From positions 1-62,282 of the forward strand of contig CAZJAT010000010.1 of assembly GCA_964544145.1 (NCBI GenBank): DNA of 62,282 nt, read 5' to 3'. The position numbers and the translations under genes were made by a program. Positions 43,111 through 52,971 of the stretch are shown one piece after another. The DNA comes from CAZJAT01 sp964544145 (GTDB lineage: Bacteria; Hydrothermota; 32-111). The stretch's first letter is position 1. Every line of letters begins with the position of its first letter. The notes below the pieces were generated by a model that was not told the DNA's origin, did not search any database, and saw only the letters and a program-made list of their open reading frames with translations.

Positions 43111-44697
43111 TTATTTATTACACCTGAAACAGCGTTTGGCTTGAGACGTTGCCTCTTCAATGTTTAAATCCCTTTTAACCTTGAAAAATGTATTTTTCCT
43201 CTTCTGAGGATTCAGTACTAATGTGTCAATTCTATTCTGATGTTTTGGCAAACTGTAATTCCAGTGAGCATCGCTGATTGACCTTATCTTGGGTATATAG
43301 TCAATATTATCATATATATTGGCTAAAATACCCTTTAATCCGTAGAATCGCCGGATTATGTTCTGTGAGAGTAATCTCGCATTGGCAATGCTCTCTACTA
43401 CAGTTCCCTTATCCACTGCTATAAGCACATCACTCATATTACTTTTTTCATTCTCACCCTTTAGCATTGGGTCAATAACCGCAGTGTCCAGATACTGTCC
43501 TGTTGCATATATGATGGAATTGAAACCTTCTTCATATTCATTCCCTTCTTCATCCTTTAATTTTACATGCAGCATATCATTCTTCTCATCAATCGACACA
43601 ATCTCAGCTCCATATCTCAATATTACACCTTCATCTTCAGCATCCCTTAATTCACACTCTGTGGCTTTGATTCCTGTACGCTGCCCTCTATATACAATTT
43701 CAGCAGCTGCTCCCATACGAATTGCTGTGCGGGCAACATCCATTGCCACATTGCCGCCTCCCACTATGCACACACGCTTGCCGATGATTACAGTTTCATT
43801 CTTTGATATGCGCCTCAATATATCCAGGCCGGGATATACGTAATTATCCGGCACTATTTCACTGTGGGGACAATGATACATATTATTGCCTGCTGCAATA
43901 ACTGTGAGATCAGACTCTTTCCTTATCTCATCTAATAATATGTCTCTGCCTACATCAATATCCGTTTTCATTTCTATGTATTCACTCTCGAGAATAGAGC
44001 TTATATCCTTATATATATCTAATGAATCTATTCTGAATCTCGGAATACCATAACGCAGGAGGCCTCCCGCTTCTTTTTCCTTTTCATAAATAGTTACATG
44101 AATATTCTTTCTTGAAAGGAAATATGCAATAGAAAGACCCGAGGGTCCTGATCCTATAATTGAAACCCTTTTGGAGGTATTCCCTTTGAAATAATCATTA
44201 ATACTCTCATTATAATCTGAAACAGGTTTTTTGATATTCATTATCATAACCGCACTGTCATAACCACTCCGTACACACTTTGTTTCACATGGATGTGAGC
44301 ATATAGTACCGCAAACAGAAACAAAAGGCATTCTTAACTTTATTAGAGCTTTAGCCTCTTCATATCGCCTGTCAGCGATTAATGCAATATAATCTGAAAC
44401 ATTAATCTTAGCCGGACAAGCTAATTGACAGGGTGATTTTCTAATATAAGGACCCATTGCAGCATCAATAAGGTTAAGTAAATATATAATCACATACCCT
44501 GCAGCAATCAATCCATTACTAAAAACTTCAGGCTTTTTCATATGGAATAAAAATAGTAGGGAAAAAAGAATAATTATTGGGAAAAATATACCTGATTTTC
44601 TTCCATTCATAAGCTGTCCAAATCCTGGAATCATAAGAGAAAACCAAAAGGCTTTCTTTCTTCTATTATAATCATATTTTCTGTTTATACAGAACAT
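43111..44697 (-). CDS. membrane-anchored GltD-like FAD/NAD(P) oxidoreductase
   Basis: About 528 residues from ATG 44697, chosen because it overlaps the preceding stop by one base (TAATG) behind aaaggtga. A longer frame to 44718 is possible. Residues about 15-65 contain hydrophobic segments (FWFSLMIPGFGQLM, then IFFPIIILFSLLFLF). Next comes a dihydropyrimidine-dehydrogenase-type Fe-S domain (CQLACPAKINVSDYI, then VCGTICSHPCETKC). FAD-binding GSGPSGLSIAYFLS, EKEAGGLLRYGIP and NAD(P)-binding VGGGNVAMDVARTAIRMGA follow. The C-terminus has CFRC. It resembles glutamate synthase small subunit or NfnB, but the membrane segment is unusual. Confidence 0.85.
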   Translation of the reverse strand: MFCINRKYDYNRRKKAFWFSLMIPGFGQLMNGRKSGIFFPIIILFSLLFLFHMKKPEVFSNGLIAAGYVIIYLLNLIDAAMGPYIRKSPCQLACPAKINVSDYIALIADRRYEEAKALIKLRMPFVSVCGTICSHPCETKCVRSGYDSAVMIMNIKKPVSDYNESINDYFKGNTSKRVSIIGSGPSGLSIAYFLSRKNIHVTIYEKEKEAGGLLRYGIPRFRIDSLDIYKDISSILESEYIEMKTDIDVGRDILLDEIRKESDLTVIAAGNNMYHCPHSEIVPDNYVYPGLDILRRISKNETVIIGKRVCIVGGGNVAMDVARTAIRMGAAAEIVYRGQRTGIKATECELRDAEDEGVILRYGAEIVSIDEKNDMLHVKLKDEEGNEYEEGFNSIIYATGQYLDTAVIDPMLKGENEKSNMSDVLIAVDKGTVVESIANARLLSQNIIRRFYGLKGILANIYDNIDYIPKIRSISDAHWNYSLPKHQNRIDTLVLNPQKRKNTFFKVKRDLNIEEATSQAKRCFRCNK

Positions 44698-45533
44698 TAT
44701 ATATTCACCTTTGCCCATAAGGAAATTGTTTTTATAATTCCCAGCGATACTCCGGCATATACTGAATAGTGCTTCTCAGTCTTATAACCGATATACAGCG
44801 CATTTTCATTTCCCATAATTTTTAATCCCCCTTTTATGCGCTTATACTCTGCATCTATAATAAATTCCCTGTTCATACCGTATAACCAGTATTTCATTTG
44901 ATAATCAGCATAGTCATTTCTTCCTGCCTCTATCTGAAGTCCCCCTCTCAAACACATATAATCATTTTTCAAAATATTCATTTTTACAATTAAGCATAAT
45001 TCCGGTACTGCGTATGTGTTTAGATTGCCGCTTGCTATATTAACAGTTTTTGTTGCATTATTGATGCCGGCTCTGATAAAAATATATTCAAACTGTGCTG
45101 ATGCAAAAAGATTGATTTCATTTGAAAAATATTTATCCGAAAGCATATCATAGTATTTGAAATGATTTATTATGCCGTAATTCATTCTACCCCTGCTGAA
45201 TATTATGCCAATTGGCAGAGAAAATGAATATACATTTACAGTATTCATGATAAATGGTACATTTACAGGTGATATATTGTCTGAGGAATCAGGTAATGCT
45301 GTTATTTCAATGTTATCATATATATTACAGTCAATTCCCGCGACAATATTATACCCTGTATGTTGTGAAATATTGAGTATATGAAATGAATATGACAAAT
45401 CACTTTTTTGAGCTCCCAAATAAAAACCATGATCCATTATTTCATATTGCCATCTATCAGTATTATTATAATACTGCGCATATAATATAATAGAAGAAGC
45501 AATCAATAGTATAATTAATAAATATTTCATCAA
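44697..45533 (-). CDS. exported, probable outer-membrane beta-barrel protein
   Basis: A 278-residue protein with a signal peptide (MMKYLLIILLIASSIILYAQ) followed by alternating beta strands rich in Tyr, Asn and Gly (SYSFHILNISQHTGYNIVAG, NALYIGYKTEKHYSVYAG), ending in LWAKVNI with an amphipathic final strand. The pattern resembles small FCB-group outer-membrane proteins (PorP/PorV or type IX helper-like). No specific family is recognised. It overlaps the GlmS-like gene by four bases and the oxidoreductase gene by one. Confidence 0.65.
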   Translation of the reverse strand: MMKYLLIILLIASSIILYAQYYNNTDRWQYEIMDHGFYLGAQKSDLSYSFHILNISQHTGYNIVAGIDCNIYDNIEITALPDSSDNISPVNVPFIMNTVNVYSFSLPIGIIFSRGRMNYGIINHFKYYDMLSDKYFSNEINLFASAQFEYIFIRAGINNATKTVNIASGNLNTYAVPELCLIVKMNILKNDYMCLRGGLQIEAGRNDYADYQMKYWLYGMNREFIIDAEYKRIKGGLKIMGNENALYIGYKTEKHYSVYAGVSLGIIKTISLWAKVNI

Positions 45534-47335
45534 TCAACGGTTATCGTTTTTGATATATTCCGAGGTTTGTCCGGATTCAATCCTTTCTTATAAGCTATTT
45601 TCATTGATAGTATCTGCATAAGATAAACACTCACAATAGAAAACAGATGTTCATCTTTTTCATCAATTTCCAGTATCATATCTGAGTTTCTTCTAAGCTC
45701 ATCGTCTTTTTGTGAGATTGTAATAACAAAGCCATTTCTTGTACGTATTTCATTTATATGCGAAAGTGTATAATGTTTATCACCCGAGCATGTTATAAGA
45801 AGTATCGGATAATTTCTTTTTATCAATGTCAAGGGTCCATGTTTAAACTCTGATGAGTGCATTGCTTCAATATTAATATAATTTACCTCTTTTATCTTCA
45901 AGGCTGTTTCCATTGCACATGGAAGAGTGATTGAATAACCCAATACATGCATATTATTTCTTTTGTATAATTTATCAGCTATTTCATCCAAAATACTGTC
46001 ATATTTTACTGATGATTCCTTAATAAGCTTAATTAGGCGCTTAACTTTCCTGTCAATATCTTTTTTATCTATCCCCTTCATTCGCATTGAAATAATATAG
46101 AAAAGAACAACTTGATTAATGAATGTTTTAGTTGCCGGAACACTTATCTCCATATCTGATATGGTTGGCAGCACATAATCAGCACTCATTGCAATTGTAG
46201 AAGCCATATTATTTATCATTCCCACAACTTTTCCCTTGGAATAGGTCCTGAAATTATCAATCGCATTCTTGATGTCTTTTGTTTCGCCACTCTGCGATAC
46301 AGCAAGCATATTCGTTTTTCCATTATGCATGTATTGAAGCCTGTCCTTGATATCAGAAGGGAGAAATAAGCCGACTTCCTTATTTGCAATCCGATTCAGA
46401 AAATAAGTTCCTAATAATGCCGCATTATATGAGGTTCCTGAACCTGTTATAATGAGTTTATTTCTTTTTAATGTACTGATAATTTTATCAAGATAATCTG
46501 ATGTTAGATAATACTCTCTAAGGGAAGCAATCTTTGTCGGGATTTCGCTTATCTCTTTTTCCATGAATGAAGCATACGGGTCTTTATATGCGGAAACAGG
46601 ACTTATAGAATTACGTGAGGGTTTTCTGATTACTGACTTTCCGGTATTTATATTCATTAATGAATATGATGATGAATCAAATTCAATCATCTCATCATCC
46701 TTCAATTCAAGGATATTGTTAGTAAGATCCAGCACAGCATATAAATCACTGGAAACAACGAAGAAATTTTCTCCCTTTCCTGCAAATAGTGAAGATCCTT
46801 TTTTAACTGCGATTATCTTATCATCCTTCCTATCTGTAAAACAATATGCATAATCACCCTTGATATCACCAAATGCTGCCCTTACAGCCTGATTCCTGTT
46901 TTTTCCTTTTGAAAGGTAATCCTCAAGAATATGCACTATAACTTCACCATCATTCTCACTTCTGATATGGTGTCCATTTTTTCTGAGTTTTTCGAATAAT
47001 TCATGTACATTCACAATATTCCCATTATGGGCTGAAACATATTCACCTGTGCAATCCCTGTGCGGCTGAGCATTTATCTTGGATGGCGGACCGTACGTTG
47101 CCCATCGCAACTGAATTATACCCTTATACCCGCCAAATTGTTTTAAATTATGTTTTCCTGAAACATATTCTACACTTCCCTTATCTTTTTTTATTACATA
47201 TTTACCATTTTTCTTGAATACTGCAATGCCGGTAGAGTCATATCCCCTATAAGAAAGCCTTTCCCCAGCTGTTACAAGTAAATCTCCCATTTCTTTAATC
47301 TCTCTATCAAAGACAATAGCGAAAAATCCGCACAT
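45530..47335 (-). CDS. second GlmS-like glutamine amidotransferase/isomerase
   Basis: A 601-residue paralogue of the glmS product at 39625. It keeps the N-terminal Cys (MCGFFAIVF), LSYRGYDSTGI, QLRWATYGPPSKINAQPH and the two SIS domains (TGSGTSYNAALLGTYFL, AVSQSGETKDIKNAI, SVPATKTFINQ), with a C-terminal DKPRNISKTITVD. Sequence around the substrate loops differs from the first copy (TYG for THG, HSSEFKHGPL for AAEMKHGPI). It may be a duplicated GlmS or act on a different sugar phosphate or deaminated substrate. It sits among carboxylase and outer-membrane genes rather than with glmM. Confidence 0.85.
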   Translation of the reverse strand: MCGFFAIVFDREIKEMGDLLVTAGERLSYRGYDSTGIAVFKKNGKYVIKKDKGSVEYVSGKHNLKQFGGYKGIIQLRWATYGPPSKINAQPHRDCTGEYVSAHNGNIVNVHELFEKLRKNGHHIRSENDGEVIVHILEDYLSKGKNRNQAVRAAFGDIKGDYAYCFTDRKDDKIIAVKKGSSLFAGKGENFFVVSSDLYAVLDLTNNILELKDDEMIEFDSSSYSLMNINTGKSVIRKPSRNSISPVSAYKDPYASFMEKEISEIPTKIASLREYYLTSDYLDKIISTLKRNKLIITGSGTSYNAALLGTYFLNRIANKEVGLFLPSDIKDRLQYMHNGKTNMLAVSQSGETKDIKNAIDNFRTYSKGKVVGMINNMASTIAMSADYVLPTISDMEISVPATKTFINQVVLFYIISMRMKGIDKKDIDRKVKRLIKLIKESSVKYDSILDEIADKLYKRNNMHVLGYSITLPCAMETALKIKEVNYINIEAMHSSEFKHGPLTLIKRNYPILLITCSGDKHYTLSHINEIRTRNGFVITISQKDDELRRNSDMILEIDEKDEHLFSIVSVYLMQILSMKIAYKKGLNPDKPRNISKTITVD

Positions 47336-47347
47336 ATTATTCTCCGT

Positions 47348-47659
47348 TCACTTAAGCGTTATTAACAGTTGTCCCTTGAATACTTTATCTCCTTTTTCCA
47401 CTTCAACACTTCTAATTGTTCCGTCCCTGAAAGCATATATCCTGTTCCTCATTTTCATTGCCTCAAGAATAAGCATTGTTTCGCCTTTTTTTACTTGCTG
47501 CCCGGCTTTAATGTTTACTGACAGTATTGTACCGGGAATTAAAGCACGCATTTCATTTTCATCCTGTTTTTCATAATGCTCTAATTTCTTCCTTTCATTA
47601 TCGGGAATCTCAGTCAAATATTTATCATAATTAATGTATATTTCATCTTTTCTGCTCAT
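47348..47659 (-). CDS. biotin carboxyl carrier protein
   Basis: A 103-residue biotinyl-domain protein. The modified lysine is in ILEAMKMRNRIYAF. The downstream GDKVFKGQLLITL completes the hammerhead. It follows the carboxyltransferase gene by two bases, so the pair belongs to a biotin-dependent acyl-CoA carboxylase or decarboxylase. No biotin carboxylase subunit or sodium-pump beta subunit is seen in the window. Confidence 0.9.
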   Translation of the reverse strand: MSRKDEIYINYDKYLTEIPDNERKKLEHYEKQDENEMRALIPGTILSVNIKAGQQVKKGETMLILEAMKMRNRIYAFRDGTIRSVEVEKGDKVFKGQLLITLK

Positions 47660-47661
47660 AA

Positions 47662-49206
47662 TTACACCGGCATATTTGAATGTTTTTTATCAGGTAATTC
47701 TTCTTTCTTTGTTTTTGTCATATCAAATGCCTTTATAAGCATTTCTCTAGTATCCCCAGGATTGATAACAGCATCAACATAACCCTTTGAAGCAGCTACA
47801 TACGGATTTGCGAATTTTTCAATATATTCATCTATTTTCGTCTGTCTCATAGCATCAGAATCAATTGCATTCTCAATTTCTTTTCTGAAGATAATATTTG
47901 CCGCTCCTTCAGGACCCATGACTGCTATCTCTGCAGAAGGCCATGCAAAGACTAAATCAGCTCCCAAATGTTTTGAACACATTGCAATATATCCTCCTCC
48001 ATAAGCCTTTCTCAGGATAAGTGTAATCTTTGGAACAGTTGCTTCAGAATATGCATATAATAGTTTTGCTCCATGTCTTATAACACCTGAATGTTCCTGA
48101 TCAACACCCGGCAGATATCCGGGCATATCAACCAGAGATAAAAGTGGGATATTAAAACTATCGCAAAAACGGACAAATCTTGAGGCTTTGTCTGATGAGT
48201 CAACATTAAGCACTCCAGCCAATACATCAGGTTGGTTTGCAACAATACCTATACTGCGTCCTTCAATTCTTGCAAATCCGATAACAATATTTCTTGCCCA
48301 TCCTGCCTGAACTTCAAGAAATTCACTATCATCAACAATAGCTCCTATGATATCTCTTACATCATAAGGTTCCTTCGGGTCATGCGGTATAATTTTCTCT
48401 ATAAGTAATTTCTTATCCGGTTTCACTGTTTTCTGCCTTGGTGTTTCATCCTTAAAATGATCAGGAATATATGAAAGCAGTTTCCTAATCTGTTCAAAAC
48501 ACATTAATTCTTCTTCAGCATAGAAATGTACATTGCCAGTAATAGTAAAATGCGTCTTTGCACCACCCAGCTCTTCCATTGAAACATCTTCACCTATAAC
48601 ACTCTTAATTACCTGCGGTCCTGTAATGAACATTTTTGAAACCTTATTTACCACAAATACGAAATCCATAAGTGCAGGAGAATAAACTGCGCCGCCTGCA
48701 CATGGGCCTAGAATAACTGAAATCTGGGGAACAACACCTGAATAACGGGTATTTCTGAAGAATATATCACCATAACCAGCTAATGCATCCACGCCTTCCT
48801 GTATTCTTGCACCTCCAGAATCATTCAATCCGATACAGGGAACTCCCATTTTTGCAGACAGATCCATAATCTTTGTGATTTTCATTGCATGCATTTTCCC
48901 GAGTGATCCTCCGGCAACAGTAAAATCCTGGGCAAATATACACACATTACGTCCATTTATTTTCCCATATCCCGTTATAACACCATCTGCAGCTAATTTC
49001 TGACCATCCATTCCGAAATCTTTTGATGTATGTTCAACAAATAGATCTGTCTCTACAAATGAGTTATTGTCAAGCAATTTCTCGATTCTGTCTCTTGCAA
49101 AAAGCTTACCTCTTGTTATCTGCTTTTCAATGGCTTTTTCGCCTCCACCCTTCAGCACCTTAGATTTTTGCGAAAACCATTTTTTGATTTTCTCTCCGAT
49201 ATTCAT
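47662..49206 (-). CDS. acyl-CoA carboxyltransferase (PccB/MmdA family)
   Basis: A 514-residue carboxyltransferase subunit. It has FGMDGQKLAADGVITGYG, GSLGKMHAMKITKIMDLA-like sequence, CIGLNDSGGARIQEGV, ILGPCAGGAVYSPALMDF in the N half, and FVDMPGYLPG-like LVDMPGYLPGVDQEHSG, AYGGGYIAMCSKHLGADL and AEIAVMGPEGAANI in the C half. Propionyl-CoA or methylmalonyl-CoA is the most usual substrate. With the biotin protein alone it could be a methylmalonyl-CoA decarboxylase or transcarboxylase part, but the other subunits are not visible. Confidence 0.92.
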   Translation of the reverse strand: MNIGEKIKKWFSQKSKVLKGGGEKAIEKQITRGKLFARDRIEKLLDNNSFVETDLFVEHTSKDFGMDGQKLAADGVITGYGKINGRNVCIFAQDFTVAGGSLGKMHAMKITKIMDLSAKMGVPCIGLNDSGGARIQEGVDALAGYGDIFFRNTRYSGVVPQISVILGPCAGGAVYSPALMDFVFVVNKVSKMFITGPQVIKSVIGEDVSMEELGGAKTHFTITGNVHFYAEEELMCFEQIRKLLSYIPDHFKDETPRQKTVKPDKKLLIEKIIPHDPKEPYDVRDIIGAIVDDSEFLEVQAGWARNIVIGFARIEGRSIGIVANQPDVLAGVLNVDSSDKASRFVRFCDSFNIPLLSLVDMPGYLPGVDQEHSGVIRHGAKLLYAYSEATVPKITLILRKAYGGGYIAMCSKHLGADLVFAWPSAEIAVMGPEGAANIIFRKEIENAIDSDAMRQTKIDEYIEKFANPYVAASKGYVDAVINPGDTREMLIKAFDMTKTKKEELPDKKHSNMPV

Positions 49207-49223
49207 TCAAACTCCTCTATTTG

Positions 49224-49248
49224 ACAAAGCCGGTTAAACCGGCTTTGT
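49224..49248 (-). terminator. hairpin between the OmpA-like and carboxyltransferase genes
   Basis: A perfect 12-bp inverted repeat (acaaagccggtt, 49224-49235, with aaccggctttgt, 49237-49248) abuts the stop codon of the OmpA-domain gene. On the minus strand the stem ends gctttgtc with only a weak T tract, so it may attenuate rather than fully terminate. Confidence 0.6.
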
Positions 49249-51813
49249 TTATTTACTTTCAAGTATTTTGAATTCTACCCTTCTGTTTTTCTGATAATCA
49301 GCTTCTGAATTCTCAGGATATACCAGAGGTCTGTCTTCACCATAGCCTATTGCTGTTATTCTGTTTGCAGATATTGCTCTTGTCTGAATAAGATAATTTC
49401 TTACTGATTCAGCTCTGGCCTGCGATAATTTTCTATTGTAATTTGCTGATCCCCTTGTATCAGTGTGACCGCCGATCTCGACTTTGATTGATGGATTTTC
49501 ATTCATTATATTTGCCAGTGAATCAAGCACCGGGTATGACTCAGGTCTTAATGAAGCTTTATTGAAATCAAATAGTATGTTGTTAAAAACAAACACCATC
49601 TGTTCCTTGAGTAGTCCCACATCAACCTTCTTAACATAACCGCCTTTTAATTCAATGTTGAATTTATCCTGTTTAATGTATTTTTCGACCATAGGTGTGA
49701 TTCTCACATTGTAATTACCCTTCTTTATTGGCTTTGAATCTCCAAGTCCGTCAGCACCAGTGGTGAAGGAATCCACAACAGTCTTCATATCAGTAGTCAG
49801 AACCTTGATAGATGACGGTACTGGTTCATTATTTGATGCATTGAATGTATAAACCCTGTATTTGCCGTACAGAGGCATCATTCTCACTGTTTCCTCATAA
49901 TTCTTACCTTTCTCAATATTGATTGTGAATACATTGTCTTCCTTATTTGCAGCTCTTACTATGATGACATTTTCTCCCTCATCCATTCTCCTGAACACTG
50001 AACCGGATTCATCAGTATACATTGTATCATTGGAGAATATTACCATAGCACCCTTTATGAGATTCTCTGTCTGACCGTCCAATACAGTTAGAAGCAGTCT
50101 GCTTCCGGATGGATTAAGGCTATACACACGCTCTATATTGTCCCTCTGAAGTATATCCATTGTATCAACTGCTGTATCATAATTTTCAGCATATACCATT
50201 ACAGATATCTTCGTATTTTTATATTTCTTTGTGAATTCACCCAAATCATCAGTAATTAATTCATCTATGCCTGATGCATTATTCCGCCTTATTATTACAT
50301 TGGCGATCAATGGCTCTTCTGTAAGAGAATCTATTACTTTACCGCTGAACACACCGTATGTTGATGAATGAATACCATCATTAATTGATAAGTGATTACC
50401 CTTATTTGAATATAATAGACCTCTATCCTGCGTGATATTTATATCTGATGTATATCTGTCTGTATTAAATCCAATTCCTACATTGAACTGGAATCCTTCT
50501 CGTCCGCCTATCGCAGCAGCACTTTCAAGCAATAACCAATTCCAAACAGTATATTGAACACCCGCGGTGAATTTGGGGTATATTGATGAGAATGCAGTGT
50601 TCTTGAATGATTGTGTATATCTGATAAAGGCATTTAGCGGCAGATATTTCATATGATACAGCATACCAAGATTTATCTGAGGCTCCAATATTGTTACAAG
50701 CTGATTCCCGTTTAAATTATCATCCACTGATTCATATAATAGTGAATCCAGAATGACTTCAGAAATATCCTGACTATCTGTCACACTCTCATATATTCTA
50801 TAAATATTAACCAGATTAAGTGAATCTGTTTTCATTGCAAAAGAATATTGTCTGCCTGCACCTTCATTCCAGTAAACCCTGGAAAACATATGATTAAATG
50901 AACCTTCAATCATAAATTCATCTGTAAGATTTAAAGCCAAACCCAATGAAAAATCAAATCCATTACCAGGAGGAGGAAGCATATTATCCTGATTGAATAT
51001 AGGATCATATGAATCCGCATAATTGCCTAAATTATAAATCATACTGTCCATAGCAAATGAAATCGGTAAACCATATGTAACAGTACCATATGCAATCTGC
51101 CTTAAATAAGATGGGTCCGATTCAAATGACATTGAATCCATTGTTATATTGAAATAGGATAAACCGGCAATATATGCTCCTGAAACTCCGAAATTGACAC
51201 TCATACCGTTATCCATAGGTATCTCCGCTCCCAAACCTGCAGAGATTGCTTCATATAATTGAAAATCAATATGCATTGAAGTGAAATCATAGAGTGAATC
51301 AAAATAATTGCCATACATTGCTAATTGAAACAGATCTCCAGGTAACTGTGTCAATTCACCAATAAATAGTTTGGAGCCGAATGCAAAATTACCGATTTTG
51401 AAATTCAATGGAATTATGGGTGATATAGCCATTGTCAGATATGGTGCAAAATGGAAATATTCACCAATATTCCTTAATATTGCCCTCTTCTTCTCATCTG
51501 TAAGCGTATCATTCATAGTGGGCATTATCACTGTATCCCCATTTATCAGGGACATAATCTGGTCATAATCCCTTATGCCTGAATTCGGAAAGAGAAAATT
51601 TGTGAAATGCGGTGAAATCAAATCATTGGTAAAACCCATATTAATCCTGTAAAAATCCATTGAGCTATAGGGTACATCCCCTCTGCCGAGAAATGCCGGA
51701 TTGTAGAAAAGCGCATTTGAACCGGTATTTAAGGGAGAGTCCATATATAATCCGTCAGCAGCTATAAACAGGGATGTAATAATCAGTATAATAAATATTA
51801 TTGTTTTTTTCAT
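49249..51813 (-). CDS. outer-membrane protein: DUF5723-like barrel, carboxypeptidase-like domains, OmpA C-terminus
   Basis: An 854-residue exported protein. A signal peptide (residues 1-19) precedes a long beta-barrel-like region (about 20-480) that starts LNTGSNALFYNPAFLG, resembling DUF5723/PorV-type barrels. Residues about 490-740 hold carboxypeptidase-regulatory-like beta domains (FSGKVIDSLTEEPLIANVII, LVTVLDG-like, NNEPVPSSIKVL). The C-terminus is an OmpA peptidoglycan-binding domain (FDFNKASLRPESYPVLDS, VEIGGHTDTRGSANYNRKLS, YGEDRPLV, NRRVEF). It probably tethers the outer membrane to peptidoglycan. It lies 12 bases after the lipoprotein gene. Confidence 0.82.
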   Translation of the reverse strand: MKKTIIFIILIITSLFIAADGLYMDSPLNTGSNALFYNPAFLGRGDVPYSSMDFYRINMGFTNDLISPHFTNFLFPNSGIRDYDQIMSLINGDTVIMPTMNDTLTDEKKRAILRNIGEYFHFAPYLTMAISPIIPLNFKIGNFAFGSKLFIGELTQLPGDLFQLAMYGNYFDSLYDFTSMHIDFQLYEAISAGLGAEIPMDNGMSVNFGVSGAYIAGLSYFNITMDSMSFESDPSYLRQIAYGTVTYGLPISFAMDSMIYNLGNYADSYDPIFNQDNMLPPPGNGFDFSLGLALNLTDEFMIEGSFNHMFSRVYWNEGAGRQYSFAMKTDSLNLVNIYRIYESVTDSQDISEVILDSLLYESVDDNLNGNQLVTILEPQINLGMLYHMKYLPLNAFIRYTQSFKNTAFSSIYPKFTAGVQYTVWNWLLLESAAAIGGREGFQFNVGIGFNTDRYTSDINITQDRGLLYSNKGNHLSINDGIHSSTYGVFSGKVIDSLTEEPLIANVIIRRNNASGIDELITDDLGEFTKKYKNTKISVMVYAENYDTAVDTMDILQRDNIERVYSLNPSGSRLLLTVLDGQTENLIKGAMVIFSNDTMYTDESGSVFRRMDEGENVIIVRAANKEDNVFTINIEKGKNYEETVRMMPLYGKYRVYTFNASNNEPVPSSIKVLTTDMKTVVDSFTTGADGLGDSKPIKKGNYNVRITPMVEKYIKQDKFNIELKGGYVKKVDVGLLKEQMVFVFNNILFDFNKASLRPESYPVLDSLANIMNENPSIKVEIGGHTDTRGSANYNRKLSQARAESVRNYLIQTRAISANRITAIGYGEDRPLVYPENSEADYQKNRRVEFKILESK

Positions 51814-51825
51814 ATTATTTCCCCC

Positions 51826-52917
51826 TTAAAATATTTTATTTGAATCGCTTAAAGCATTGTTATCTATGTCAAAATTCAGTATCACATATCCTCCTACAGA
51901 CATATAATCACTGGGTTTGACATATGCTTTCTCTACTGTGTCACCATTCTGATCAAGCGTAACTGGGATTTCCAGCCTTGCCTTATACATTGCAGTATCA
52001 TAGACAAAGAGTTCATACAATGTTGTATCTAATAATAATGAAAAATTATACAGACCTTCTTCCCCCACTGTCTGACCATCATTGTCTACAGGAGGAAGCT
52101 CAATATTGAATGTATCAATAAGCACCCTCTCGCCTGGTTTATTATATATAGCAAATATAAGCCTTGCACCAAGTGGAATCCTATTCCTTATATCAAGATT
52201 CAAGTAAACACTGTTTATCAAATCAAGTGGTGTTGAATCAGGTGGCGATATCATACCCTGATCCCTCATAAGAATTACAACCCTGTCGCTTCTCAGATGA
52301 AAATTCAAAGGCATTTTTGAATATGATTCCAGCCTGGTCATTGTGTAATCATTACTGTCAATAACAAAATCTATATCATGTGAATAATCCCCAACGGGAA
52401 AACTGTCAACATTTAGAATAAACATGAATGGAGAGGATTGTGTATATGTTCCGGGCGGGATTACTATATTCACATCATTTGTATAAATTGTATCATCATT
52501 CCTGTTTGTAATCATATGATGTATACGGCCTGAAGCTGTATCATTAAATGTCCCCCATCCTCTCACATAATTAATTATCCTGTCAATAGATGAATTGAAT
52601 ATAGTTGAATCAAGATCAATAATATCCTCAGGCAGTAATTCCTCAATATTAATTGATATACGTAAGGAGCCTGCAGGTATAGTGGGGATATTATCCCTTA
52701 CTCTCAGTTTTGTTTTCACATAAACAGTATCACTGTCTGATGACAGTTCAATATGTTCCGTATCCATCAAAGCAACATCCAGTATAGTAACTGTTGTATC
52801 GCCAAAAGGCAAACTGATTGTTATATCATGAATGCTGAGTATCTTTGTGGGTATCATATAACAACCTATAAAGAATATCAGTGAAATCATAATAAAAATA
52901 ATTAATGATTTTTTCAT
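51826..52917 (-). CDS. lipoprotein of unknown function
   Basis: A 363-residue protein. ATG 52917 is chosen because ggaggtata directly precedes it. The frame extends to 52944 without a better site. The signal peptide ends in a lipobox (MKKSLIIFIMISLIFFIGC), with Cys 19 the lipidation site. The rest is beta-rich with repeated Asp and Thr (SLPFGDTTVTILDVALMD, VYLNLDIRNRIPLGARLIF) and no catalytic motif. It is adjacent to the OmpA-domain outer-membrane gene, so a partner role in the envelope is plausible. Confidence 0.75.
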   Translation of the reverse strand: MKKSLIIFIMISLIFFIGCYMIPTKILSIHDITISLPFGDTTVTILDVALMDTEHIELSSDSDTVYVKTKLRVRDNIPTIPAGSLRISINIEELLPEDIIDLDSTIFNSSIDRIINYVRGWGTFNDTASGRIHHMITNRNDDTIYTNDVNIVIPPGTYTQSSPFMFILNVDSFPVGDYSHDIDFVIDSNDYTMTRLESYSKMPLNFHLRSDRVVILMRDQGMISPPDSTPLDLINSVYLNLDIRNRIPLGARLIFAIYNKPGERVLIDTFNIELPPVDNDGQTVGEEGLYNFSLLLDTTLYELFVYDTAMYKARLEIPVTLDQNGDTVEKAYVKPSDYMSVGGYVILNFDIDNNALSDSNKIF

Positions 52918-52971
52918 TATACCTCCTGTCCAATTATCTATCATATTATTTTAAAACTATAATTTTATATG

